A program made the translations under genes and the position numbers. 64,000 nt of DNA from VRUE01 sp035605695 (GTDB taxonomy: Bacteria > Actinomycetota > Thermoleophilia > Solirubrobacterales > 70-9). Where the stretch lies: positions 1 to 64,000 of the forward strand of contig DATNGZ010000066.1 in the NCBI GenBank assembly GCA_035605695.1, read 5' to 3'. Within the stretch, counting starts at the first letter, position 1. Every line of letters begins with the position of its first letter. A model generated the notes under the pieces. It did no database searches, was not told the DNA's origin, and saw only the letters and a list, made by a program, of their open reading frames with translations. Positions 1-7,630 of the stretch are shown in pieces.

Positions 1-951
1 CGTTTTGGCCTCCTCGGGCTCAACCGAGATCGTCTCCGCGGTGCGCGTTGCTGCTGCGCCGGTCGCCACGGTTCGCTCCGGCGCCGTTGTCCGCTCACCG
101 CGCAGCGCTGCCTGCGCCGCTCGGCCGAGGTCCCCGGCGGAGGGGTAGCGGTCGTCGGGCGTCTTCGACATCGCCCGGATCACCACGTCGTCGAGCGCCA
201 TCGAGACCTCGGGCACGTAGAGCGAGGGGGCCGGCGGCGGGTCGTTGAGATGGGCGAAGAGGCGCGCCGCATCGCCGTCCTTGGGGAATGGCACCTCGCC
301 GGTGAGTAGCTTGAAGAGCAGGCAGCCGAGCGCGTAGACATCGACGCGGGCGTCGATCTCGCCGCCGGAGATCTGCTCGGGGGCGACGTAGTCGAGCGTG
401 CCGACGAAACGGCCGGTCTGGGTCAAGCCGGACTCGGTGGCGACGTTGCGGGCGACGCCGAAGTCGGTGATGTAGGCGTGCTCGGCCCCCTCGCCGCCGC
501 TGAGCAAGACGTTGGCCGGCTTGACGTCGCGGTGGATCAGGCCGGCCGCGTGGATCGCGTCGAGCCCGTTGCCAATCTGCGCGATCAGCTCGACCGCGAT
601 CTGGGGCGAAAGCCGCCCCTCGCGAACGAGTCGCTTTGCCAGGTCGGCGCCGGCGACGTAGCGCATCGCGATGAACGGCACCCCCTCCTCTTTGCCGGCC
701 GCGTAGATCGGCACCACGTTCGGGTGCTCGATCGAGGCGGCGATCTTCGACTCCTCGGCGAAGCGCCTGGCGAAAACCTCATCCATCGCGGCCTCTGGCG
801 CGATCAGCTTCAGCGCTACGCGTCGCTCCAAGCCCGGCTCGAGCGCCAGGTAGAGCACGCCCATGCCGCCCCGCCCCAGCCGCTGCTCGATCCGGTAGCC
901 GGCGAACTCGTCGCCCGCCGACAACTCGATTCCGTGCTCCGCGCCGGCCAT
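1..951 (-). CDS. Ser/Thr protein kinase, PknB-like (3' end outside window)
   Basis: Cytoplasmic eukaryotic-type Ser/Thr kinase, reading in from an ATG at 951 and still open at base 1, so 317 codons are visible. The glycine-rich loop is at residues 26-31 (GRGGMG), the ATP-binding Lys in ALK at 48, the catalytic loop HRDVKPAN around 140-147 and DFG at 163-165, followed by an APE-like segment (VAPEQ). After about residue 270 the sequence turns into an Ala/Thr/Arg-rich linker, where PknB-type proteins usually have a membrane segment and sensor domain; these are not in the window. Substrate unknown. It is divergent from the secreted-protein gene at 1035, with 83 bp between them. Confidence 0.93.
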   Translation of the reverse strand, partial: MAGAEHGIELSAGDEFAGYRIEQRLGRGGMGVLYLALEPGLERRVALKLIAPEAAMDEVFARRFAEESKIAASIEHPNVVPIYAAGKEEGVPFIAMRYVAGADLAKRLVREGRLSPQIAVELIAQIGNGLDAIHAAGLIHRDVKPANVLLSGGEGAEHAYITDFGVARNVATESGLTQTGRFVGTLDYVAPEQISGGEIDARVDVYALGCLLFKLLTGEVPFPKDGDAARLFAHLNDPPPAPSLYVPEVSMALDDVVIRAMSKTPDDRYPSAGDLGRAAQAALRGERTTAPERTVATGAAATRTAETISVEPEEAKT

Positions 952-1034
952 CGCCCAACCCTAGGCCTTGTTGACGCCGTAGCGCATCGTTAACCCACCC
1001 CGGATTGGCCTCTACCTAGACTAAATACGGGACT

Positions 1035-1811
1035 ATGCGCCGCCTCGTTGCCTCAGCCGTTTTCGTTCTCCTCGCCTTGACCGGTGCCGTCGCGGCGCGG
1101 GGGGAGCTGATCCAGCAGGGCAGCCTGCGCGTGCACTTCGACGGCGAGCTGCGGCCGCGCGCCTTGCCGCGCGAACATCGCGCGCCGGTCAGCGTCAGCC
1201 TCGAAGGTGACGTCAGCACCACAGACGGCACCCGCCCACCACAGTTGCGCGAAATGACGGTGGCCGTCAACCGGGCCGGGGTCGTCTCGGCCAACGGCCT
1301 CCCCACCTGCTCGGCGCCGCAGCTGCAGCAGACCAGCAGCGAAGCAGCGCTGCGGGCCTGCCGCCCGGCCCTCGTCGGCCGCGGTCACTTTGGCGCCAAC
1401 GTCGACTTTCCCGGCGCCCCCCTGATTCCGGCGAAGGGCGAGGTGCTCGCCTTCAACGCTCGCATTCACCACCGGCCTGGAATGCTGCTGCACCTTTACG
1501 GGTCGAGCCCGGTGCGAGCGGCGTTTGTTCTTCCCTTTGAGATTTCCCATAGCCGCACGGGAAGGTACGGAGCCGTGTTCTCAACCAAGATCCCCGAGCT
1601 GGCCTCAGACCTCGGCTACGTGACCGAAATAGGGATGACGATCGGTCGCACCTACAACTACAAAGGCCGGCAGCGGAGCTTCATCAGCGCCAGCTGCTCT
1701 GCGCCCGCCGGCTTCGCCACCGCGAGCTTCCCGCTCGCCAGGGCGACGTTCTCGTTCGCCAACGGGCAGCGGCTGACGACCGGGCTCTCGCGCGCTTGCA
1801 AGGTCCGCTAG
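1035..1811 (+). CDS. secreted protein of unknown function
   Basis: 258 aa. The N-terminus is a typical Sec signal peptide (MRRL followed by a hydrophobic run to about residue 20, then VAA), so the protein is probably exported. The mature part is beta-rich with a few Cys (around 92, 108 and near the C-terminus) and no motif that I recognise. Proteins of this general look are frequent in Solirubrobacterales, but that is an impression and not a family assignment. It is a single gene, divergent from the kinase; its stop lies 14 bp from the convergent metallopeptidase gene. Confidence 0.7.
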   Translation: MRRLVASAVFVLLALTGAVAARGELIQQGSLRVHFDGELRPRALPREHRAPVSVSLEGDVSTTDGTRPPQLREMTVAVNRAGVVSANGLPTCSAPQLQQTSSEAALRACRPALVGRGHFGANVDFPGAPLIPAKGEVLAFNARIHHRPGMLLHLYGSSPVRAAFVLPFEISHSRTGRYGAVFSTKIPELASDLGYVTEIGMTIGRTYNYKGRQRSFISASCSAPAGFATASFPLARATFSFANGQRLTTGLSRACKVR

Positions 1812-1825
1812 CCCCCACTGGGCGC

Positions 1826-2155
1826 TTAGAGACCCAAGTCGCCCACTCCGCGCTCGTTCCAGCCGAGGTGATGGGCCAACTCATGCCTCAGGGTGCGCTC
1901 GACCTGACGCGCCAGTAGGTCTTGGTCGTGGCCGAAGTCGCGTTCGAGGGTGTCGCGGTAGATCACGATCCGGTCCTCATAGCGTTCCTGCGCCACACCG
2001 TCGCCGTAGTACTGCCCGTACGCGTGCACCTCGGCGCCGTGATCGGACATGACGACCGCGACCTTTTCAAGCACACGCTGAAAGTCCTCCGGCAGGGCGT
2101 CGATCGCGTCGACGACAAGTGCTTCGAACGGATCTTGGTCATCGGGTCCCGGCAT
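1826..2155 (-). CDS. zincin-like metallopeptidase family protein
   Basis: 109 aa, matching the size of the small actinobacterial zincin family (Pfam Zincin_1, formerly DUF1025). The zinc-binding motif HELAHH is at residues 91-96, near the C-terminus, followed by GWNE; in this family a downstream acidic residue completes the site. The N-terminal half carries the family-typical start FEALVVDAIDALP. It has no signal peptide, so it should be cytoplasmic. Substrates of the family are unknown. It is convergent with 1035 and lies downstream of the coiled-coil lipoprotein. Confidence 0.87.
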   Translation of the reverse strand: MPGPDDQDPFEALVVDAIDALPEDFQRVLEKVAVVMSDHGAEVHAYGQYYGDGVAQERYEDRIVIYRDTLERDFGHDQDLLARQVERTLRHELAHHLGWNERGVGDLGL

Positions 2156-2247
2156 CGATAGACAAGGATGCCTGAGGCCATTGCTGGGCCGCCGGTTACG
2201 AGGCGCCCGGCGACGGCAGGGCGCCGCCGGGCCTCCATTTGACTCGC

Positions 2248-2673
2248 TCAGTTGCCGGACTGCTTGACCCGCTGTTCGGCTTCTTCGATTCCGCGTTCGG
2301 CCTCTTCCTTGCCCTTTTCGATGCCTTTCTGCGCTTCTTCCTTGCCCTTTTCGAGGCCCTTCTGGGCTTCGTTGGTCGCCTTTTCGACGCCCTTGGTGCT
2401 GCTCCCCTTGACTTCCTCGGCCGCTTCCTTCGCAGCCTTTTCGGCTTCGCTGAAGCCTTTCTGCACTTCTTCCTTGCCCTTTTCGAGGCCCTTCTTGGTC
2501 TCGTTGGTCGCCTTTTCAATCGCACTGGTGGCTTCCGAAGATGCGCTGCTGCTGTCGCTGCTCCCGCCACAGCCGGATGCGGCCACCCCGACGATGCCAA
2601 TCACCAGCGCCAGCGGCAATAGCCGGGCGACCCGGGTGCTCTTCCAGCTTAGGTCTGTACCTGACACATTCAC
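2248..2673 (-). CDS. lipoprotein with repeated charged coiled-coil
   Basis: 141 aa. A signal sequence ends in the lipobox AASGC (Cys35), then a Ser-rich linker, then about 90 residues made only of K, E, A, G and similar residues. The charged part is an internal duplication: the unit KATNE..KGLEKGKEE occurs at about residues 54-70 and again at 98-113, with further partial copies to residue 128. It probably forms a long amphipathic helix on the outer face of the membrane. The opposite strand is an artefactual Phe-rich reading frame. Function unknown. The sequence just upstream has AGGAG close to the ATG, so a GTG slightly further in could also be the start. Confidence 0.72.
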   Translation of the reverse strand: MNVSGTDLSWKSTRVARLLPLALVIGIVGVAASGCGGSSDSSSASSEATSAIEKATNETKKGLEKGKEEVQKGFSEAEKAAKEAAEEVKGSSTKGVEKATNEAQKGLEKGKEEAQKGIEKGKEEAERGIEEAEQRVKQSGN

Positions 2674-2785
2674 TCCTATCTGTTGCGGGCTGACGGCGCG
2701 ATCTTCGCACCGATGACGGCGAGCGGCTAGTCGCGGGTTGCCATGGCCGGCCGGAGGCGCCGGGCGGGTTGGCTAGGGTGCGGCC

Positions 2786-3878
2786 GTGGAAGCCGACGCA
2801 GCGTCTGCCGAAGACGGTCAGCGGCAGGCACTGCACCGTCGCTTGATCCGCATCGCTACCTGGCTCGGTGGAATCGCCGCCCTGCTTGCGGTACTGGAGC
2901 TGCTCGGCGTGCCGGTGCTCGACTGGATCGACGATCTCCTCGACAAGGTCGCCGCCGTACCCGCCTGGGCAGTTGCCGGTGGTGTGGTCCTGGAGAGCAT
3001 CCAGACCAGCCTTGCCGCGTTTGCCTGGTACGGCATCCTGCGCGCTGCCCTCCCCCGCGCCGTCCTGCCCTTTCGCATCGTCCTTGCCTCCTACGCCGCC
3101 GCGGTCGCGCTCAACGGCTTCCTGCCGGCAAACATCGGCACCTTCGTGATGTTGGTGATGTTCACCACGCTGATCGTCGGCGCCACCTTCCCGCTGGTGA
3201 TCTCTGGGCTAATCGTCGAGAAGATCCCCTTCTCGATCTTCAACGTCGGCCTTTACCTCTACCTCTTCCTCACCGTCAGTGGTTCCTTCTCGATCAAGTT
3301 CGGCGTCGTCGCCGATCACGTTGGCCTCATCCTGCTGATCGCATCCGGCGCAATCGTCCTGCTCGTCCTGCTCGCGCGCGTCTTCTGGGAGCGGCTGGCG
3401 AAACTGCGCGGGCAACTGCTCGCGGGCGGTGCAATCCTGCGCACCCCGCGGCGCGCCTTCACCCGCCTGGTCCCTGCCCGAGCTGGGCAGCTACCTCGCC
3501 CGGCTCTCGATCGTCGCCGTCTTCCTCGGCGCCTACGGCATTCCGGTCAGCTTCCACAACGTAGCCACCGTCACCGCTTCCAACTCGATCTCCAACAGCG
3601 TCTCGGCCACCCCGGGCGGCGTCGGCGTCACCCAAGCAATGAACTCAGCGGCCCTGTCCGGGGAAGCCTCGGCCAAGACCGCCACCGCCTACTCGATCGG
3701 CCAGCAGCTGATCATCTCCGCCTGGGACGTCCTCTTCGCGATCATCCTCGTCTCCTGGGCCTTCGGTTGGTCCGGCGGCAAGCAGCTGGTCGAGTCCTCT
3801 TACGCGGGGGCGAGGGTCAAGAGCAGCGAAATGAAAGCGAGCCGCAAGACCCGCAAGCAAACCCGAACGACGAGCTAG
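2786..3878 (+). pseudogene. UPF0104/lysylphosphatidylglycerol synthase-like membrane protein, frameshifted
   Basis: A multi-spanning membrane protein split over two frames. From a GTG at 2786 the first frame gives about 228 residues with transmembrane segments (for example WLGGIAALLAVLELL and FPLVISGLIVEKIPF). It breaks near 3465-3475, after RAFTRLV. The continuation, SLPELGSYLAR and onwards, is in the next frame and ends at 3878 with NSISNSVSATPGGVGV, a family-typical segment. Joined, it would be about 363 aa, normal for UPF0104. Past the break the first frame runs on without a stop into the next gene (to 4192), which gives a misleading 468-codon ORF. It may be a true inactivating indel or a sequencing/assembly error at one site. 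Confidence 0.8.
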
Positions 3879-3907
3879 AGCCTCCGCGGGCCGCTACGCT
3901 CACCGGG

Positions 3908-4192
3908 ATGAAAAGCTTCGCCAATCTGGAGACGTTTCCAGGCGCCGATCTCATCGAGCGAGGCGCTGCGGACCTGAGTGCCGGGCATGAATCGATCGAG
4001 GCACTTCTCGTCTCGATCGGCGCCCCTCGACTGCGCTCCATAGGTATCGAGCTCACTACGCCAATCGCATCTCCCGAGCACAAGCTCTACGCCCTTCTCG
4101 CCGCCGAGAAAGGCAACGCGGCGCACTCTGCCTACAACGCCCTGATCCGGCGACTCGTCAGCTTCGAGCGCGCCGCCGCATGCGCGAGCTAG
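3908..4192 (+). CDS. small helical protein paired with a nucleotidyltransferase
   Basis: 94 aa from an ATG at 3908, in the same frame as the broken upstream gene but with its own start. It begins MKSFANLETFPG and is mostly alpha-helical, with no membrane segment. I do not recognise a family. Its stop at 4192 overlaps the start of the nucleotidyltransferase gene at 4180 by 13 bp, so the two are very likely co-translated. Small proteins in this position next to DUF6036/AbiEii-like nucleotidyltransferases often belong to toxin-antitoxin-like pairs. That role is only inferred from the pairing. Confidence 0.6.
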   Translation: MKSFANLETFPGADLIERGAADLSAGHESIEALLVSIGAPRLRSIGIELTTPIASPEHKLYALLAAEKGNAAHSAYNALIRRLVSFERAAACAS

Positions 4193-4701
4193 CCAACTCC
4201 ACACGCATCGAGCAGTTCATGCGAGAGCTGGGACGCGCCGTCGATGTGGACGGCCACGTCTATCTCACCGGCGGAGCAACCGCGGTTCTCTACGGTTGGC
4301 GCGAGACAACTATTGATGTCGATATCAAGCTCATCCCCGATCGCGACGAGATTCTGCGCGAGATACCCCGGCTAAAGGAGGCGCTGAACCTCAATGTCGA
4401 GCTCGCAGCCCCATCTGACTTCATTCCCCTACCCAAGGGATGGGAGGATCGAAGCCCGCTGATCCGCCAAGAGGGCAGACTCACCTTTCACCATTTCGAC
4501 CCAGTCGCTCAAGCGCTTTCCAAGGCCGAGCGAGGCCACGACCAGGATATTCGTGACGTTCGGGAGATGATAGCTGCCGGCCTGGTCAACCCGGCAGAGG
4601 CCCTGATTCAGTTCAAGGCGATTGAGCCCGAGCTTTTCCGCTTCCCGGCAATCGACCCAGCCTCCTTTCGAAAGGCCGTGGAGGATCTGTTTGCGCAGTA
4701 G
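4180..4701 (+). CDS. nucleotidyltransferase-fold protein (DUF6036/AbiEii-like)
   Basis: 173 aa. Residues 29-48 show the minimal nucleotidyltransferase signature: LTGG at 29-32, followed by DVD at 46-48, which would provide the two metal-binding aspartates. The rest is helical and ends in a family-like tail (FRKAVEDLF). Such proteins transfer a nucleotide to protein or RNA targets and are common as one half of toxin-antitoxin or abortive-infection modules (MNT, AbiEii, DUF6036). It overlaps the small gene at 3908. The target and the direction of toxicity cannot be read from sequence. Confidence 0.72.
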   Translation: MRELANSTRIEQFMRELGRAVDVDGHVYLTGGATAVLYGWRETTIDVDIKLIPDRDEILREIPRLKEALNLNVELAAPSDFIPLPKGWEDRSPLIRQEGRLTFHHFDPVAQALSKAERGHDQDIRDVREMIAAGLVNPAEALIQFKAIEPELFRFPAIDPASFRKAVEDLFAQ

Positions 4702-4711
4702 TGGGACGAAA

Positions 4712-5203
4712 TTGTGGATTCCCTGGGCAGCCGCGATCTGCGCTGCTTGCGCTCTTACGGCAATTGACGCCACTGCGGCCTCTGCCCTCGAATACGAAGA
4801 AGTCCCGGCCAAAGTCAAGCCCGCGCGGATCGTGGCTGGGCAACTTATTAGAGGCGATCCCCCGATGAGCACTCATGCTCTCCGCGCTTTCACCTTCAGC
4901 GTGCCCAGCGGATATTGCGTAGGCGACCCCAAGCCTCGCATTGATCACATACGGGTGGTGGAAAGGCCAAAGACCGCTGAACGGCCGTTCAAATCAACCG
5001 TCATCACGGCCTTTTTGCTGTACCCGGCCCACCTGCGAATTATCCCGCCTTCCCCGCCCCCACCGCACGTCGTCTACAACGCCTGCTCTGGCATTGGCCT
5101 CAGCTTCACAAGACGGATCAAACTCAAGCGGCCGGCAGCAGATCTGCTCTTCTACGACGGGAGCTACCAACACCCCCACCGAGTATGGCCGCCGATTGAC
5201 TGA
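4712..5203 (+). CDS. secreted protein of unknown function
   Basis: 163 aa from a TTG at 4712. I prefer this start because the residues that follow (WIPWAAAIC, then a hydrophobic run ending in ATAASA) make a signal peptide, and because longer versions of the frame would overlap the preceding gene by 80 bases. The mature part has two cysteines (SGYCVG and NACSG) that could form a disulfide and a Pro-rich patch. I know no homologous family. It lies 10 bp behind the nucleotidyltransferase stop. The codon mix is less GC-biased than in the housekeeping part, which fits acquired DNA. Confidence 0.5.
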   Translation: MWIPWAAAICAACALTAIDATAASALEYEEVPAKVKPARIVAGQLIRGDPPMSTHALRAFTFSVPSGYCVGDPKPRIDHIRVVERPKTAERPFKSTVITAFLLYPAHLRIIPPSPPPPHVVYNACSGIGLSFTRRIKLKRPAADLLFYDGSYQHPHRVWPPID

Positions 5204-5278
5204 GGCGTCAGATTTACCCGACAAAGGGCAGCGCTGAAGCCGGGCCTGATACCAGGCGTCGGGGGCTTAGGAGCGGTT

Positions 5279-5831
5279 TTACTGCGGCTGACGCCGCGCT
5301 CTTCGGTGACCGCTATGGCTGCCAAAGGGGCGTGTGCGCTCAGGCCAGATAAGAAAAACGCTGAATACGGCTATGCCGGCAAAGAGGAAAGCGTACGCGC
5401 CGCCAGTGCCGGCCCGCGTCAGGCCGTCAGCGCAATCGCACAGGCAGCCACGAGAGCAGAGCCGAGTAGGAGTCCGACTGTCGAAGTGCGGTTCATTGTC
5501 TTCATAGTATCTGCCCAAGCAGCGCCGCAGTAAAAAAGAGCGCGCCCGCCACAAATCCCATGCTGACACCGCGGCGAGTTCAGGTGTCAAGTTCAGCCGC
5601 AGAGAGCCCCAACATCGATCCAAAAACGAGCATGACGACGCCTCCGGCCCAGCTGTACTGAAGATGAAGCCCACGCCGATCATGTCGGGGACTGGGTCTT
5701 CGACTCGTGGAAGCAGGGAGACGAGCGGCGTGCCAGCCATCGGGCACGAGGCTAGGCAGATCGAGCGCGCCCATGGCGCGCAGAGTCATGCGATTGTCGC
5801 GCAACTTCTTCCTACGGACGAGTCGCGTCAT
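5279..5831 (-). pseudogene. remnants of one or two small membrane-protein genes
   Basis: No intact gene fits here. On the minus strand several hydrophobic stretches appear in different frames: GVGFIFS near 5670, WAGGVVMLVFGSMLG near 5620, MGFVAGALFFTAALLG near 5540, then an ATG overlapping that frame's stop and starting MKTMNRTSTVGLLLGS (about 5505), and GAYAFLFAGIAVFSVF near 5360 in another frame. Joined across two or more frameshifts and an in-frame stop they would give small integral membrane proteins. I read this as decayed genes just outside the left island junction. The exact parent family is not recognisable. Confidence 0.4.
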
Positions 5832-5980
5832 GGGGCGAGAAGGACTCGAACCTTCGACCGACGGGTTATGGGTCGCGCCGGAAGCTGTCTATAGAGCTGA
5901 GTCTGGCCTGACAGAGCGATTCACGTCCAAGGAGCTCGGCTGAGTTCGGTGGAGTCTGGGACCAATTTCGGGACCAAGTT
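5831..5980. repeat. left attachment site copy A (tRNA-Met 3' half plus P arm)
   Basis: Bases 5831-5874 match the tRNA-Met 3' half (25460-25503) with 3 differences in 44. Bases 5875-5980 are the P arm shared with copies B and C (for example CTGTCTATAGAGC). It ends in two direct repeats of GGGACCAA at 5958-5976, the same motif that flanks the integrase start at 25381. This is the outermost island junction. An in-frame TTG at 5981 lies right behind it. Confidence 0.85.
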
Positions 5981-6016
5981 TTGAGCGCTGGACCACTACT
6001 CAATAAAGTTTCAAAC

Positions 6017-6772
6017 ATGGCCAGTGGGAAGGAACAAGAGCCAGCTGCATCCAGGTCCAACCCTCCAGCCAGGAAAGGAAGGGGGCGACTCTTTGCCGCC
6101 TACGCCACCGTGGTGGTGCTGGCGCTCATCCCCCTCACCGCCGTCTTCCTCTTGTTCTTCGGGTCAGATCCTGGCGCCCGCGGCAACCCGCACATCAATC
6201 TGGACAGCGGGCTCACCAACGGCATCGCGCCCGACAGCCGCATCGGAATCGAGCCCCCACACTTTGGAAAACAGAGTCTTCAAAAGGCAGCACAAGCCGC
6301 GGAGTGCGAGCTTCGCCTCCGGCTACCCGACGAGGGCCACGAGCACATTCCAGCCAGCGCGCCGGAACCGCGCTACAAGACGAATCCGCCGACGTCCGGA
6401 GACCACGTCGATGCACAGCAGGCAGACGGCGCTTACCGCGAGGCCCCTCCCCCGGTCAGCGTCGTGCACTCCCTTGAGCACGGCCGCCTCGCGATCCAAT
6501 ATCGACCGGATCTACCGGAGCGAGCCCAACTCGAACTGATCGGTCTATTCGACACCATGTACGGAGGAACTCTCCTTTTTCTCAACCCAGACATGCCCTA
6601 CATGGTCGCGGCCACGACCTGGACGAACCTATTGGGCTGCCGCTCCTACGGGGGAATGACGCTTGCGGCTATTGACGCCTTCGGCAGGGAGACCTGGGGA
6701 CAATTTGGCGGCGAGCCCGTGCTCGGGCTCAAGCCAACCGCGCCAGCGCCGGGATCTCATCCATCATCCTGA
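6017..6772 (+). CDS. DUF3105 domain membrane-anchored protein
   Basis: 251 aa from an ATG at 6017; an in-frame TTG at 5981 is possible but sits directly behind the att arm. After a basic N-terminus, one transmembrane segment (about residues 27-46) leaves the rest outside the membrane. The extracellular part carries DUF3105 hallmarks: NPPTSGDH, then VHSLEHGR and IQYRPD. The biochemical function of DUF3105 is unknown. It is convergent with the tip-like ORF that ends at 6773, with no gap. A broken second copy of this gene lies at 7190-7440 behind the intact Rhs gene, so the gene seems linked to Rhs tails in this island. Confidence 0.8.
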   Translation: MASGKEQEPAASRSNPPARKGRGRLFAAYATVVVLALIPLTAVFLLFFGSDPGARGNPHINLDSGLTNGIAPDSRIGIEPPHFGKQSLQKAAQAAECELRLRLPDEGHEHIPASAPEPRYKTNPPTSGDHVDAQQADGAYREAPPPVSVVHSLEHGRLAIQYRPDLPERAQLELIGLFDTMYGGTLLFLNPDMPYMVAATTWTNLLGCRSYGGMTLAAIDAFGRETWGQFGGEPVLGLKPTAPAPGSHPSS

Positions 6773-7189
6773 TTACCCAGCCATACTGTGGCCATTTCGA
6801 TTCAGGCGCCAAGGTTCGGCTGCGACCGTTGGAAGCGACGGAGTGGCGAAGAATGGCAAGGGGGCCGTCAAGATCCGGATGCCGAACGCCCCCAGGATCT
6901 CAGCGCCCAATGCGGCCCTCTCCCAGAGAGAGTACCCCTTGCTAACCCCATCAGCCACCGCTGCCGTCTTCTCGTAGCTGCCTGCCCTGAGTCCTTCGAT
7001 CCCGAAATGGGTAAGGGAACCAATTAGCGCACTCTTTCCCATCTTGTCAAGGGTAGTGGCATTTACCCTACCCATCAATAGATCACCGGCATACTCCTCC
7101 GCCGCGCTCTCCCCTGCCTCGGACATCATCCACCTGCCACCTTTCTCACCAGGACTAGGCTCCGGCTTCGGAGGCCGAGGAGGGCCCAC
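6773..7189 (-). CDS. orphan Rhs tip-like ORF
   Basis: 138 codons from a GTG at 7189. It begins with a Pro/Lys-rich linker (PPRPPKPEPSPGEKG) of the kind that follows the DPSGLYP junction of Rhs proteins, then two helical, Gly/Ala-rich stretches, and ends at 6773, touching the DUF3105 gene. There is no signal peptide and no good ribosome binding site. The frame begins exactly where the DUF3105 fragment on the other strand begins. I therefore read it as a displaced C-terminal tip from an earlier Rhs gene, now without its core. Direct similarity to the present Rhs tail is not obvious. The toxin class, if any, is unknown. Confidence 0.45.
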   Translation of the reverse strand: MGPPRPPKPEPSPGEKGGRWMMSEAGESAAEEYAGDLLMGRVNATTLDKMGKSALIGSLTHFGIEGLRAGSYEKTAAVADGVSKGYSLWERAALGAEILGAFGIRILTAPLPFFATPSLPTVAAEPWRLNRNGHSMAG

Positions 7190-7440
7190 TGCCGGAATCG
7201 AGCCTCCAGAGCTTGAAACGCAGAGCCCCCAAGAGTCAGCACGAGCCGCCAGCTGTGAGCTTCAACTGCGGCTACCGGACGAGGGCCACGAGCAGATTCC
7301 GGCCAGCGCCCCGGAACCATGCACGAGGGAGAGGCGACTCTCGTTGCACTCCGAAATTTTGGGCGATCTACTTGAGGGAATTCGGCGGCGAGCCGCTCAT
7401 CGGCCTCCATCCTGGAGCGCCGACCCCCTCCTCGCCTTAA
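7190..7440 (+). pseudogene. broken duplicate of the DUF3105 gene
   Basis: Bases 7190-7330 repeat about 6236-6385: both encode GIEPP, then CEL.LRLPDEGHE.IPASAPEP. Bases about 7350-7440 repeat the 3' end (EFGGEPLIGLHPGAP here, QFGGEPVLGLKPTAP in the intact copy). The 5' end with the membrane anchor and about 315 bp in the middle, including the NPPTSG and HSLEHG motifs, are gone. It cannot make a working DUF3105 protein. It sits convergent to the intact Rhs gene, as the intact copy does to the orphan tip. The 190 bp between 7441 and 7630 hold nothing that I recognise. Confidence 0.8.
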
Positions 7441-7630
7441 TCGCAGCCGGGCACAAGTAAGCACCAGTCTTCTCAGGGCCCACAAAGGTACTCAATGAGA
7501 TGACTGAGCCCCTACAAATCCCGTCCATTACTTGCTTGCCTGCAGAATAGACACGCTAACAGGACGAGCAATTCTCGTCTCTGGACCAGTTGGCATGATC
7601 GACCTCCATGTGCGCCCGTCACGGCGTGAC

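Noticed and set aside
2239..2622. Phe/Leu-rich plus-strand ORF opposite the coiled-coil lipoprotein
   Set aside because: It is the reverse complement of the repeated Lys/Glu codons of the lipoprotein gene; no start signal and an unnatural composition.
5875..5980. A second tRNA gene at the left att copy
   Set aside because: Only the 3' half (anticodon loop to discriminator) matches; the D arm and 5' acceptor strand are replaced by the P arm. The same holds for 11401 and 12658.
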